A stretch of 64,000 nucleotides of DNA from contig OX419347.1 of assembly GCA_948470475.1 (NCBI GenBank), positions 5,737,643 through 5,801,642 on the forward strand, in the 5' to 3' direction. The translations under genes and the position numbers were made by a program. Positions 33,691-44,883 of this stretch are shown here, piece after piece; position 1 is the first letter of the stretch; each line of letters opens with the position of its first letter. This DNA is from Galaxea fascicularis. Its lineage: Eukaryota; Cnidaria; Anthozoa; Scleractinia; Euphylliidae. The notes beneath the pieces were generated by a model. It worked only from the letters and a program-made list of their open reading frames with translations, searched no databases and was not told the DNA's origin.

Positions 33691-34027
33691 ACTCCCAGCC
33701 ATGCATGCAATCACCCAGCTGTTACTTCAATTTAAAACTCTAACTCAACCCCACATTTTCAGGTCGTTATTTTGTCAAATGTTGACCTGATTCGCTTCTG
33801 GTTAAAAAAAGCATACAAAAAAAATGAAAAAGCTTCATTTTCATACGTTTCTCAGCTTCTAAAACTCCATAAAATGAGTAATTCAGTTACGCCTGTAAAC
33901 TGCATTATGCACACGGATACAGAACTTGCTACAAAATCTAAAGTTTCACCTGATTTCAAACTATAGACTCAGTAAACCGGTGTACCGAGAGTCTCAGTGG
34001 TATAGACCAAATGTTTTTACAACATCT

Positions 34028-34987
34028 TCATGCATCCACATCTTGAGCTTTAGCTTGAGGGTGGTCACTTGGATGAGGATCCTTTGCCATCTTTCCCTTT
34101 CCAGTACCTCTTGCGCGGTGCACAAGGAAAGCTGCTGCCATGGCGATCAGGACAAGAGCAATGGCGCTACCCACAGCAAGGAACAGCAAAGTATGGCTTT
34201 TCTTTTGCGGACGAACCATCTCGCTAATGGTACCAGATTCTGATTTTTCCACGTCACCGCCGATGTTGGGGAAGATGTTGTCCACAATCACCCTGTACTT
34301 GGGGTTCATATGTTCGCGCACAAACTCTTCCATCACTTTCTCGAACGTCTGGCATTGTCCCTCGCGAGCACACAGCAGAAGCTCGGTGCACATGTCGTGC
34401 AGCATGCCTTTCCACTGCGGAACTCTAGCAGTCTCGTTGTCGTAGAAGGCATCGCTGTAATACCAGAAGTACCCTGTACGAGCAGTAACCCGACGAATGG
34501 CTGCTATCAATGGAAGATACTCACTCCAGCTTAGATCATGAGGACAGAATGCAGTGCTGATTGGAGTAAAAGCCTGGCCAGCTGCATTCACTGCGGCGTC
34601 GCACTCAGTGGCAAGCATGTAGAGTCGACTTTTCGTGGCGTTACCCGTTTTCCCGTATGCGCGAACAGTGTCAGCATCGATAACCATATGATCTGCTGTA
34701 AAACCGTCGTAAGTGGTGAAGTTGTTGTTGCCTTTTCTTGGGTAGACGGCTTCCACCCTGCACCAGCCAGGAACGCGGTCTGCTCCTCTGATACCCCGGA
34801 TGATGTCACCATTAGACAGCTGGGAGACACGACGGTTGCCCTTTGTGAGTTCCTCAACCTGCATATCTCCAGACACACAGTCGTCGACGTGCTGGACGTT
34901 GAGTTGGACATTAACATCATCGCATGCCACAATTTGTAAGCCAAGAATCCCCGCTATTAACACCAAGAGCATCTGCGAACGATACAT
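34028..34987 (-). CDS. Hint-like domain, single-pass membrane protein (intronless)
   Basis: An uninterrupted 319-aa frame. Residues 1-21 look like a signal peptide (hydrophobic LLVLIAGILGLQIVA). Residues 37-110 resemble a Hint (hedgehog/intein) core: DCVSGDMQVEEL opens it (Cys37), QLSNGDIIRG follows as in the usual LxxGDxV strand, and FTADHMV (97-100) gives the TxxH motif. A cysteine-containing domain follows (ECDAAVN, FCPHDLSWSEYLP, CREG), then a transmembrane helix at about 266-290 and a basic/proline/histidine cytoplasmic tail ending DVDA. Predicted topology is extracellular Hint region plus short tail. Hint domains self-cleave peptide bonds; whether this one does is unknown, and no Gly precedes Cys37. 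I recall similar orphan proteins in anthozoans but no function. Neighbouring genes have many introns and this one none. The Hint call is by motif only. Confidence 0.75.
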   Translation of the reverse strand: MYRSQMLLVLIAGILGLQIVACDDVNVQLNVQHVDDCVSGDMQVEELTKGNRRVSQLSNGDIIRGIRGADRVPGWCRVEAVYPRKGNNNFTTYDGFTADHMVIDADTVRAYGKTGNATKSRLYMLATECDAAVNAAGQAFTPISTAFCPHDLSWSEYLPLIAAIRRVTARTGYFWYYSDAFYDNETARVPQWKGMLHDMCTELLLCAREGQCQTFEKVMEEFVREHMNPKYRVIVDNIFPNIGGDVEKSESGTISEMVRPQKKSHTLLFLAVGSAIALVLIAMAAAFLVHRARGTGKGKMAKDPHPSDHPQAKAQDVDA

Positions 34988-37050
34988 GCTGCCTATTTTC
35001 CAGCCTTTAAATCAATCTAAAAAATCCGGAAAAGATATTCCGATAACTCTGTTAAAACCTTTGTTTTAAAAACAAACATTACTGAAAAAGTCCAACAGAT
35101 CGCTTCTTTTATCAGCCAGCGCGGATAAAGTTCTGATTATGTCAGTTGCGCATTTACGTTTTGATCAATTAATTGGAGCTCAGTTGTGACGGTTCTTCAA
35201 TAAAAATTAGGACTGTCATCTATTGAAATTCAACTCTAGTTTTTAACACTCAACAACATGATTTTAAAACGCCCACTGTCATGAGTTTTCTAAGAGAGAA
35301 TTATAATGGATACAACTTTGAAATAAAGTATAATCTTGTTTAATATTTCGGCATCTGCCTGCATCACAAGGTCTGCTAAGATTTGCACAACAGCAATGCG
35401 GTAAATCTCGGTAAAAAAGACACAGCGCCTCTACCGGTTCTGCACATTTCGCCCCTTTCTACGCGTTGAGAAATTTAGAAACAGTTTACACTCTCTATTC
35501 GCTACAAGAACTATAAAATCTTCAACCGTTTTTTATGCTCACCTGAAAATTCAGTTTAGGAAGAAGAAATCCGAAACTGATCTTGCACTGTGACTTGCAT
35601 GCACCAAACAAGACCTGGTTAAGTTGACGAAACCGGCTTTTAGCGAAATGAATATATGTCAGCCAGTTGAGCTCTACCTTAAGTACATTTCACATGAGGA
35701 AATGAACAGATACCAGGAAAACTGAATTAAAACCGAATTTGATTATAATTCAACCGTAAAAAGGATGTTTACTTGTCTGTTAGTCTTTTCTTCGCTGAAA
35801 CGAGTTGATGACCTCTGTCGAACACAGCCAGGATAACATTTGCAATGGACTGGATTACTAAACCACGGATTAGTAAGACGAGGATTTATCGTGAGTCCCT
35901 ACGAGACAAGCAACGGGCCAGCGTCAGGCCAACGTTCAACAACGTCACCTTACGTAGCCATTTCAATAAACGATGAAGCATTTGAGGCATAAAACTGAAC
36001 TTACTCGGCAAAAGCGAAAGGCACCTCGGCAACGCCGCTGTAAATCTTTTGGTATTCCCCGTTTGTATTTGCTGTTCGAGATCAAGGACCATAGAGTCGG
36101 ACAAAACGGAACAAAATGGTGGGTGTGAGCAGATTGGTATCTCTGTGGATATTTTACCACCAACGTATCACCATACGGTCTTTTCTAATAGGTGCTGTCT
36201 CCCTCAGTAAGGAGTTACAAAGCGGAGCGAAACTACACGCTTCATATTGAGTCTCCATTTGATTGTCTCAGTTTTAGTGTGTTTTTTTTTTGTCTAAATT
36301 GTGCTTTATATGACGTGTTTTTACCATTCCATTCTAACTATGTATAGTTTCGGTGTCAGCCGAGACTGCGGTCTTTATTAGACTGGTTTTCTCGATCCTA
36401 TCGTAGAGTGGAATCCGCCATCCGATGTCCCTGAGTCACTAATTTTTACCCTCCAGGCGCTTCAGCAAAAACGGAAGTTTTGTTTTTAAAATACGCACAC
36501 AATTAGGAATTAAATTTGAGAGTTATTGAATCTTTCTGAGGTTGCAGGCAGTAAATACGTTTCTGATTGTGCCTTGAATTTTTTCAGTAAGCTACAAAGA
36601 CTTTCCAGGCTGCAGAAAAGTAGGAATGTTATCGACTTCCGCCTCGAGCGCACAGTACGGTATTGAAAACATCAGCTTACCCGTGTGATACGAAATATTT
36701 GCGGGAGTTTAATTTTACAGCTTGTATGATTTTTTGTATTTTGCTATTGTTAAATACTGGTTTTTCTTCCTCGGTATTGATTTTTCCAATTTTCAGGAGG
36801 TTGCGTCTACTGAATTAAGCTATATGCAATCGACAAGTGAAACAACATGGAGAAAATTTCAAACAACATTCTTGATCTCAAGCTGCTCTGTCACAATATA
36901 TCTGACAATAGAGTCACCTTGCTTCAGCGAGAGCGGAAGTTTTCTTTTCATTTGCACACAATTACGAATCAAATTTAAGAGCTAACGAACTTCCTTGAGT
37001 TTGCAGACAATGAATATCGCCTTGGTTGTAATTGTGTCTTGACAAACAAG
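34988..37050. other. Intergenic region upstream of the Hint-like gene
   Basis: It should contain the Hint-like gene promoter, just above 34987 on the minus strand. I see no assignable promoter motif, RNA gene or protein-coding gene; the short frames near 35.9-36.2 kb match nothing I know. Confidence 0.5.
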
Positions 37051-37407
37051 GAGCGCTTTCTTTTTACACGGAAATACCGGTCGTTCCGGTGGGAAAACAA
37101 ATGGAACAGTCCTTCCCACTGGAAATTTCTCGGAAAAAAAGGAACACCTCCAGATGTATTCCTCTTTTCTCGTTTTTACCGAAATGACCGGAATATCGCT
37201 GAACCATTTGCCTCATCACACTAGAACAGTGCTCCTTCATGAAAATGCGCGGTTTGTTGCTCCCAAACCCGGAGAAACTTGTACTGTTCCATTTCTCTGA
37301 AAATTGACACCGGTTTTTCCACACCAATCGAAAGCACTTAAACGGTTGTACTGTTCCATTTGGCGGAAAATTCTCACCAGTTTTTCCATACAAATGGAAA
37401 ACGCTCA
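37051..37407. repeat. MITE-like repeat with GAGCG(C/T)TTTCC termini
   Basis: The left end GAGCGCTTTCTTTTTACACG and the reverse complement of the right end GAGCGTTTTCCATTTGTATG are inverted repeats. The interior repeats a unit containing GTACTGTTCCATTT and AAAATT(C/G)(T/A)CACC. A frame of 117 codons runs through it because of the internal periodicity and is not a gene. A fragment of the family lies at 2441-2515. Confidence 0.65.
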
Positions 37408-38059
37408 TTATATTCAATACAGAGCCAAAACAACTGGTTTAAAGTCGACACGTTTCGGACGATAACGAATTGGACAAAGCTTTAATTTATTGAGGAAAAA
37501 GGTTCACCTCACTTTTTATAAGTGGAACGATCGGACTATGTGAAACGATCTGACTTGGAACGATCGGGCGATTTTACACTAGCAACCTTAAGCATGGAGG
37601 ACGACGAAGTGTGTGAACGACGATCGGAAGTGGTCGAGACGACTTGAACGCCACTCCGCAAGCTCGGCTCGACGTCCACATGCTGTCGTGAACGCGAAAA
37701 CCCGCGGTTTGGCGTCCAGCTGTGAACGTGAGTAAATTTATCAGTGTGTATTTTTACCCCTAAAATCAGTTTCCCTGAAAAATCTAAAATCTCACTTCCT
37801 TTTTTGAGTTTCAACGCCTTTGTTCTTTGTATTTTTGTTCGAAAAGCAAGAGGAAATCGTTTGACATAAGAACTTAGCGAGCTGCAGAGAAACTTTCTTG
37901 TTTGTGTTTTCCAGCAAGCGAATGAACAAGGTGTAAAGGATGTTAATCGTAACTGCTCTCTCCCTTTTTCATCTTTAAGCACTGTAGATGTGATTTTTCT
38001 CTAAAAATTATTAGCTGCATTTCCCTGGCGTTATGTTTCTTTGTATACATCTAAAGGAC

Positions 38060-38683
38060 ATGGAGTGGTCAGACAAACATGATGTGGTGCTCTGTAGATA
38101 AGTGTTGGCGATGGAGCCCTACCAACATCCGTATAGAAGCAAGGAAAGAGGGGATGTATGGAACCAGACACAGCCTTGATCATCCGAAATTCAAAGTCAA
38201 TAAAAGGTCCGTAAGAGACAGACTGACTTTGCTGATTACCAAGCATAAAGCGAAAATTCGCCAAGAAGAGAATGCCTCTGGAATCGCTTGCGAAGAGACC
38301 GAACTGGACCAAGCTCTCGAAGAGTTAATTGATAAAGAGAAGTTGGCCGACGAGAAAAGTTCGGAGGCAAAGAAAAAAGAAAAGGAAGAAAAGCAGCTGC
38401 AGAGGAACACAGACAAAGCGCTATGGGACGTTTAGGGCAAACAAAAAAAAAGAATGCAGAAGGCGAATGCGATGCAACCCACCGAAAACAGAGTAGAAGG
38501 CGCTCTTCTGATTTAGTCGGGTATCTCAGAGAAAAACACGAATGTGAAAGCGAACAGAGAAAGGAGGAACTGGAGATAAGAAAGATGGAGCAGCAGGCGA
38601 GTATGGAGCTACAAATTCATGCATCAGCAGCAGCATCAAACCCAAATATTGCTGTCTTTGCTTACCCAAAAGAACTAAAGTAG
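38060..38683 (+). pseudogene. Harbinger accessory (Myb/SANT-like) protein, broken
   Basis: It starts ATG with MEWSDKHDVVLCR, the opening of the Myb/SANT-like DNA-binding proteins carried by metazoan Harbinger transposons. TAA follows at codon 14 (38099-38101). A frameshift near 38180 leads into KFKVNKRSVRDRLTLLITKH, NASGIACEETELDQALEELI and a long Glu/Lys coiled coil. A second frameshift near 38425 leads into LVGYLREKHECESEQRKEEL. In an intact element this protein binds DNA and helps bring the transposase to the transposon ends in the nucleus. One stop and two shifts make it dead. Confidence 0.75.
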
Positions 38684-39194
38684 GGGACGATTACAGGTAT
38701 ACAACAATATTGATGTTTACCGAGGATTGTATCCTGTGTAATGGCCCTATTAGATAAATATTGGTTGAGATTTCTTCCAATGACATTTTCTCATTGTTAG
38801 ACAAAATTGTATTGTTGATTTTTATCATTTCCTGACACTGGAAACTTTTGAATGCAGTTTTGGTGGTACCATCCCACTTTTCCAACAATTTCCAGTTGTT
38901 TTAAAATTATGAAGTTGAATTAAATGGTTTTATTTCATACCTTTTTGTAAAGTATTGTCTATGGTTGGTGGCTTCTAATAAGCAAAGCAGTGCTTGTTTC
39001 AGAATGTAAGAAAGTGTGGGATTTTTTTAAACACCTATATGCAGTATGCATTGGTTGGTTGGCCTTTGTTTTAACACCAAAACTTTAAATTTCTCCCATT
39101 ACGTGGTTCCAGAAAATATCCACACCTGCCCTAAGGGCTACTGGGGGGGGGGGAGGGGCAGGGAAAGGGAGAAGGGGGGAAGGGGGGTAATGTA

Positions 39195-40376
39195 ATGGTA
39201 TTCCTGAGGATTGCACAAACCACATACATTTTGGCTACACTACTAAGACCAATTTTCAAGTTCTTCTTAAATTCTATAAACTTAAAATAAGTAGCAATAT
39301 CATTAAAAAGCCACTCCACAGACTCTCTAACTGTGCTCATGGACTTATTTAAATCCATCACTGATCAAAGGAGTTAGGGCTCTATCTCTAAATGGTGCTT
39401 GGAGGTGAATCCTCAAGGGGTAGGCAGCATCTTCGTAAAGGCAAAATGGATCCCCCAATGTGCAAACAGCTGCAGATGATCAAGTCTGCAAGCAACCCTG
39501 CATCATGTCTCCTTCCCTCTGAAAACAAAATAATTATAATTTCATGGATTGGTATGTTTAAATTTTAACAGAGGAGTCGATTGTTAGGGTAAACAGAAGT
39601 AGGTAAATAATGTTTTGTGAAAAATACGTAGAAGAATGCATGTCACTTTAATACGATTTTTGTCTTCTGACTGAGCCTAAAAGTTATAACATTTCAATCA
39701 CTTCAAAAGTACTTCACTCACCTAATGACCCATAGAAGGTGCCTATCAGTCTATTTGGCAGGGCAACAGCCTAAAACTTAAGGCCATACAACCTTTTATG
39801 TCCATTGTAGATTATCCTCTGTTGTTCCTCTGGTCTGCATATGGGGTAGACAGTACCGTCGATAAAACCAAGGCAGTTCTGCAAAGCAACAGCATCACTG
39901 TAAATCTGTAGATCAGCAGGGCTTAGAACAGTGGGATTCCATTGAGTAATTCTATGACTGTGTGCATCATAAACAAAGTCAAGCACATCGTTGAAAACCA
40001 TGCTGAGCACTGGGACAGGCAAACCGAATCTCGGCATAATATCACTATACCTACAGGGGTAAGCTAATCTTCTTAGCACGATACTTAGTTCTTCCATGCC
40101 ATTTACAACACTTCGTTGATTGTATGTGAAGCTGTCCGATATTTGGAAGGCTTCAACAAGAATTGGTAGGTCTCTTTTCTTACCTCTGAACGCAGCTAAA
40201 CATTCGGACTCATTCAAGTCTTCAAGTTCCAACCTGCCATAATTTTCATACGTGAAGTCTGGGTTTTTCGGCGAAAACTCGTCGTTAAGTAAGAGTAGCT
40301 CTTCGTCATCTATTGCACCATCATCATGGCAGAGAAGCAAGAGCTCTTGTAACTCGTAAAAAGACATTTTGTACAC
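39195..40376 (-). pseudogene. PIF/Harbinger DDE transposase (HARBI1-like), broken
   Basis: The 201-codon N-terminal part ends at a TAG right after RLYGLKF (family has Gln). Reading on gives ALPNRLIGTFYGSL and a donor GTGAGT near 39720. After acceptor TTTTCAG near 39524 come GRRHDAGLLAD, YEDAAYPLRIHLQAPF and, in another frame, STVRESVEW and FKKNLKIGLSSVAKMYVV. The DDE-triad candidates are D173 of GFIDGT, the D of YEDAAYP and the E of VRESVEW. At least three frameshifts and one stop separate them, so no active enzyme can be made. It faces the accessory gene at 38060-38683, the convergent layout known for Harbinger elements. Confidence 0.85.
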
Positions 40377-42990
40377 TTAATTCGAGTTTTCCCTTTATTT
40401 GTACATGGGACTTCTGTACTTCTATCGTCCACAGCAAGCGCGCGCTCATTTTCCCGCCGTGAACGACGTCCTCGACCCAGTCCTCCGACAGCTGTACCAG
40501 TCGTCGTCGTCCTGGAGTAATCCAGTGTGAGGCTCACCGAAGAATTGCCTTCAAGTTTGCAATCAAGGTTTAAGGTGGAGGAGGGTATACCCGAATTTAA
40601 GTGGAATTTTAAGGAGTTTAAAGAAGGGATTGTTTTGTAATAAAATGTTTTGAAACACCACCAGACAGTTGACACCCCAGAAGCGCAATGTGGAATTGCT
40701 TTGGTGCCCATCCACTAATTTTTAACTTCAAATTCCAATTTTGAACCTTCATAACAGTCCTCAATATTTCCTATTGCGCTAAATTTAACTTATCCTATGA
40801 GAAAAATTATCTTCTCCTCAGGATACCCTAAAATCCCCCAAAAATTCACAAAATATCCCACAACATAGCTTTGGGGAATGAACAGAGGGTTTTTGATTGC
40901 TTGAAACGCGAACAAGTTATTAACACTAAATCCATGTTAAGCGACGAAAAAACGGCGTTCAGGTGGGCCCAACCTCCCCCCCCCGCCCCTTAAGAGTTAT
41001 AACAGAACAAAACCCTAAAAGGAGGGGTGGGGCGTACGGGGCTCCGAGTACCTCAAATCTATCTCAGTGGGTATTTGGTTAGCATGTATGTTCGACGACC
41101 GTAGTACCTGAAAAATGGAAAGTATTAATTTTTTATGGGTGTCAGTCTGTCATTGTATATCTGATTTATTCAAAATTTGCTGTAAACTATGATAAAAACA
41201 ATATTCATCGATTACAAAATTATCACCCTCTAAATTGACAGAGGAATAGTACAGTCGTCGGCTATCTGATATCCAACGCGCTTGTGGAATGATTGTTTAA
41301 CATACCATGTAATAAAGGGTTGCGATTTTTTCGTAATAAACCTGATGAAGGCCAGTATTGCTCCCTTTTTTTTTTACCAGTCTTTGTATCAGTTCTTGGA
41401 CAACCGTAAATATTGATCTATGTCATCTGTTGCATGGGATCTTCTCTTTTTACGAAATCCACGATTTCGCTGAGTGCATCATTTCAAAGGGATTTCACTT
41501 CACAAAGAATGCGAAAAGGCATTGTACCGAGCAGAATTCGAGGAAAAAAATTGCTACCTAAGCAGAATTTTGAGCATAATGCGTTGCCTATTGCCTTCGG
41601 CAAGTGGGCGTGTCTGTCAACCCCCAAACAATTGATAGTCCAGCCCAAAGTCAAGTCGAAAGTCCAGTCCATTGTAAAATTAATTCTGGTGCAGAAGTAA
41701 CGCGGGCGCAATAGAGTTATTTCCGCGAAGAAGATCAAAATATTTCATTTCGGCATCACATCACTTGTTCTAAATTAAGCTAAGCCTACATGGCCGCGGC
41801 CGCTAGTTTTTCGCTCATAGCTCGAAGGATTGTACCTCAGATTGTCAGGAATTGTAGATACACTATCAATTTGCATCAGTCCAGACGTGTTGTTCCTCTG
41901 TGCGAGCCATTTCGCAGAGCGTTTTATTTGCAAAGGTGAGGGCTGACGCTCAGTGGTAAGGTTGTACCAAAAATTTTTGTCGCGTTTCAAAGGCTTACTT
42001 AACTTGACTCCTTAGGTATTAAGATCGTACTGCTTTCATCAACGGAAATAAGACGGAGCTTACATTTTTAATGCACATCTACAAGGTTTCTTTTTGCTCT
42101 GTTTGTGTAAAACAATCACTTTAGTTTATGCAATTCTTGGATCAATGATCTTAAGTGAGTACACGACAAACAATTTACTGGTGGGACGCACGATATTGCA
42201 GGCAAAGTAAAATCTACAATATTAACTTGTGAAACAAAACGGAAACTGCAATTTAATTAGTTATACCATGTTGTGGAAACGCCTTGCTACTGTTATTTTT
42301 AAATAGCTGAAAATTAATTTTAGACCTGATCTAACGTTTGGGTGAATAACATTGGCTGTATCAACGATAGTGAGTTACTGCAGTATTTTTTTAATCTTCC
42401 TTCAGGTCCTTCAGCAGCTTCTAAATCATTGTGGGGTAGAGTCCTAAATTCAAATCTATAAAATGAGTTCTAGATAACAACATGAAATATAAGCTATTCA
42501 GTTGTATTAATCATTCTGCTATTGTGCATCCTATACTAATCTGCAGTCAAGTTTGGTGCTTACACCATAAGCTAAATTATTTATTATTTTATTATTATGC
42601 TTATTTTATCGATAAACATACGATACTACAAAACAATACTAGTGACAAAGTATTCAACTTAGTTGAGAATTATATATTGCACATGAGTAATTTTCCCCAG
42701 AAAACATTCACTAGAATGATTTGATACTTAAGGAGGCTGGAGAGGGTTTTTAGCTGCACACGCATGCACAATCTACACACACCATAACTAAGATGCATGT
42801 GTCAGCTGAATGAATCAAAATCAAGCACATGGGAAGTTAAATACTGCGTGAAATCGCGAGAACCAGAAATAAAATCTGCGGAAAGCATTTGTTTTTTGCT
42901 CGAAATTTTGCTTGGTGACCTATGTTGATTTTTTGCATGCATGTACCATTCATGCTGGCACTTCAGATATAAAAGTTAAGAGGAAAATTA

Positions 42991-43025
42991 TCTAGTAGAA
43001 TTTTCTGTAAATTCTACTAGATAAA
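42991..43025. repeat. Perfect hairpin, 15-bp arms, 5-base loop
   Basis: TATCTAGTAGAATTT, loop TCTGT, then AAATTCTACTAGATA. It stands alone in AT-rich intergenic DNA. No U-run follows that would suggest a terminator, and the eukaryotic context argues against one. Confidence 0.85.
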
Positions 43026-43342
43026 TCTGTTTCATACTGCCTGAAAAGTTAAAGAATTCAGGGAGCTTTCCAACAAAGAAATAAAGACAGTAGGTCACCG
43101 AATTATTTTTTCAGATAATTTACAAAAACTGACATTTAGAGGACCTTTTTGTGGACCTAGGGCATTGTCATGATAACTGATATGATGTCACAAGCACCCT
43201 CAAAATATAGTCCAACAATAGAGTTCCAAGGAGGCATATAGTTTACCTATACCATTAAATATCCTTCTTTGTAATCTTTCGTTTAGCAAACACTACATCA
43301 ATGAAAAACCCTTTCGAGCCTTCTTAAATAAAGTTATTACCG

Positions 43343-43345
<3 letters not shown>

Positions 43346-43388
<43 letters not shown>
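43346..43388. repeat. (ATT)n microsatellite
   Basis: About 14 uninterrupted ATT units; possibly the tail of an old SINE whose head is no longer recognisable. Confidence 0.9.
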
Positions 43389-43389
<1 letters not shown>

Positions 43390-43467
43390 TCTGACCTGGT
43401 GTTCTAACAAGTGCATTAAAACCTTGAACTTACATAGTTTACTAGTAATTTTCTTACTATGATTTTT

Positions 43468-43755
43468 AGAGCAGTTTTCAGTGAGTGTTTAGAACTGAAA
43501 CCAAAGTATTCTTACTCTGACCAATCAGAACTGACCAAAAAAAAGGCAATGAAATTCAAAGCAATTGCATGCAACCAGGGTAAAGTGTAGAAAACTGCAT
43601 TCATGTAAGTTGGGATTGGTTTTGCTATGGTTTTCATTGCTGGAAAAAGTGATGCAAGTTTTGCTATTCAAGATTCACATAGCAAAGAAATGGAAAAGCA
43701 AAACAAAATTATTGCAAGTAACTTTCAACACTTACATGTAAGTGAAACCCGCTCT
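43468..43755. mobile_element. MITE of the AGAGCGGTTTTC family
   Basis: The ends AGAGCAGTTTTCAGTGAGTG and GTGAAACCCGCTCT are inverted with mismatches. The interior has CTGACCAATCAGAACTGACC and TGGGATTGGTTTTGCTATGG. Intergenic, about 1.1 kb upstream of the peroxiredoxin start. Confidence 0.7.
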
Positions 43756-44883
43756 ATTGTACACTTTGTACATTTGTATTTCAAAATTTCTGTGACGCTA
43801 CCAGCGTCCATCAGATGGCAGATGACCAAAGAGGCAGGAAGTTCTGAGTTGGCTATATATGTCTGATCATTTCAATTTATCCAATGAGCACAAGTGGAAA
43901 AATAATATCATAATAGATGTTGGTAGGATTTGTTATAACTTTTTTCGTCACACTTGGACACTCCAGGTGCTTTTCTAATCATTCCAGAATACTTCAATGT
44001 ACTGTTTTGTTTGGGGGCCTAGGTCCTCAGGTGACCTAGTCGTGGCTAATTATAATGCTAATGCGAATAACTTAGTCCCTCCTCCCTCTTACAACTATAC
44101 TTGAAAATGATAATTACTTTTTGTGTACAATTATTTTACCCCAAAATTTGGTTTTATCAACAGAGTTGATAATGTAAATTCACTACCATATAGGAATTCT
44201 AAAGCTATTCAGCTTTTCACATGGTGTCATTTATGTGATTGTCACAGTTTTTCAATGCGCATATTTGCCTCCTTAACTATGTATGGAAGACACATTGCAT
44301 ACATGCTACCGGTAAATAATACACCATATTGCTAAATGATAACTCCAAGTGGATTGTCAACACTCATCCAGTCATTTGTAGGGCAAATGCCCCAATGATT
44401 TCAAATTTTGCCCAAATATGACTGTTTGCTCCCATAAAAGGACTGGATCTACCCACAATGCACTTGGAAATTGTCATTTAGCAAAATGGTGTATTCAATT
44501 ATTTAGCATGTACGTGGTAATAATTACTGAGAAGAAATATATTATCAATGTACACAGTTGTAACACTGAAGGTTGTACACAATGGCCTGTAAAGCTTGTT
44601 GGTATAAGAAAATGCTTTGTAATTAATAGTCCTTAGAATAACCCGATGTTTAGGTGAACATGAAATAGGACGCTCACAAGGATTTTTCAGACAGAGCAGA
44701 CAGATTATGTAACGTACTAGTGGGACTCGTTCCCATGCCGTCTTGCAAGAGGACTAAGTTCTAGAAGGTCCTGTGATTCACTTGCTGCAGAAAGCGAAGT
44801 AAGTTGCAAGCTTGCAGCACTTCAAACCACCGCTATTTTCCAGTTTTACGAGACCTGTATTCCTCTTTTTTCGCAGCCCAACA

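Larger units (their letters stand above)
31179..34027. other. Intergenic region, phospholipase C 3' side to Hint-like gene 3' end
   Basis: The phospholipase C and the minus-strand Hint-like gene converge on this 2.8-kb region, so it should hold both 3' UTRs. It contains a partial copy of the palindromic repeat seen at 48856-49152 (about 32489-32690) and a diverged copy of the AGAGCGGTTTTC MITE (about 33384-33690). I see no other gene. Confidence 0.6.
37500..40560. mobile_element. Decayed two-gene Harbinger element (limits approximate)
   Basis: It is defined by the convergent accessory and transposase relics. Loosely similar inverted stretches containing ACACT(A/G)G and GGACGACGA occur near 37575-37605 and, on the other strand, near 40535-40500; these may be remnants of the terminal repeats, but I cannot fix the ends or a target duplication. 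Confidence 0.5.
40561..44883. other. Intergenic region before the peroxiredoxin gene
   Basis: No gene recognised in 4.3 kb. It contains a perfect 15-bp-arm palindrome at 42991-43025, an (ATT)n microsatellite at 43346-43388, a MITE at 43468-43755, and AT-rich sequence. The peroxiredoxin promoter presumably lies just before 44884. No clear motif is assigned. Confidence 0.6.

Noticed and set aside
34140..34939. Plus-strand and alternative-frame ORFs up to 133 codons over the Hint-like gene
   Set aside because: Shadows of the 319-codon minus-strand gene, which alone has a signal peptide, domain motifs and a membrane helix.
37064..37417. 117-codon minus-strand protein with internal repeats
   Set aside because: The periodicity is that of the nucleotide repeat 37051-37407; no family recognised.
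37536..37982. 148-codon minus-strand frame next to the Harbinger relic
   Set aside because: Low-complexity Ser/Arg/Lys content, no family match, antisense to the upstream region of the accessory gene.
40310..40711. 133-codon minus-strand frame overlapping the transposase N-terminus
   Set aside because: It overlaps the recognised transposase in a different frame and has no matching domain.
41358..41990. Cluster of 67-95 codon ORFs on both strands
   Set aside because: Overlapping frames in all directions, no recognisable domain and no splice-supported extension.
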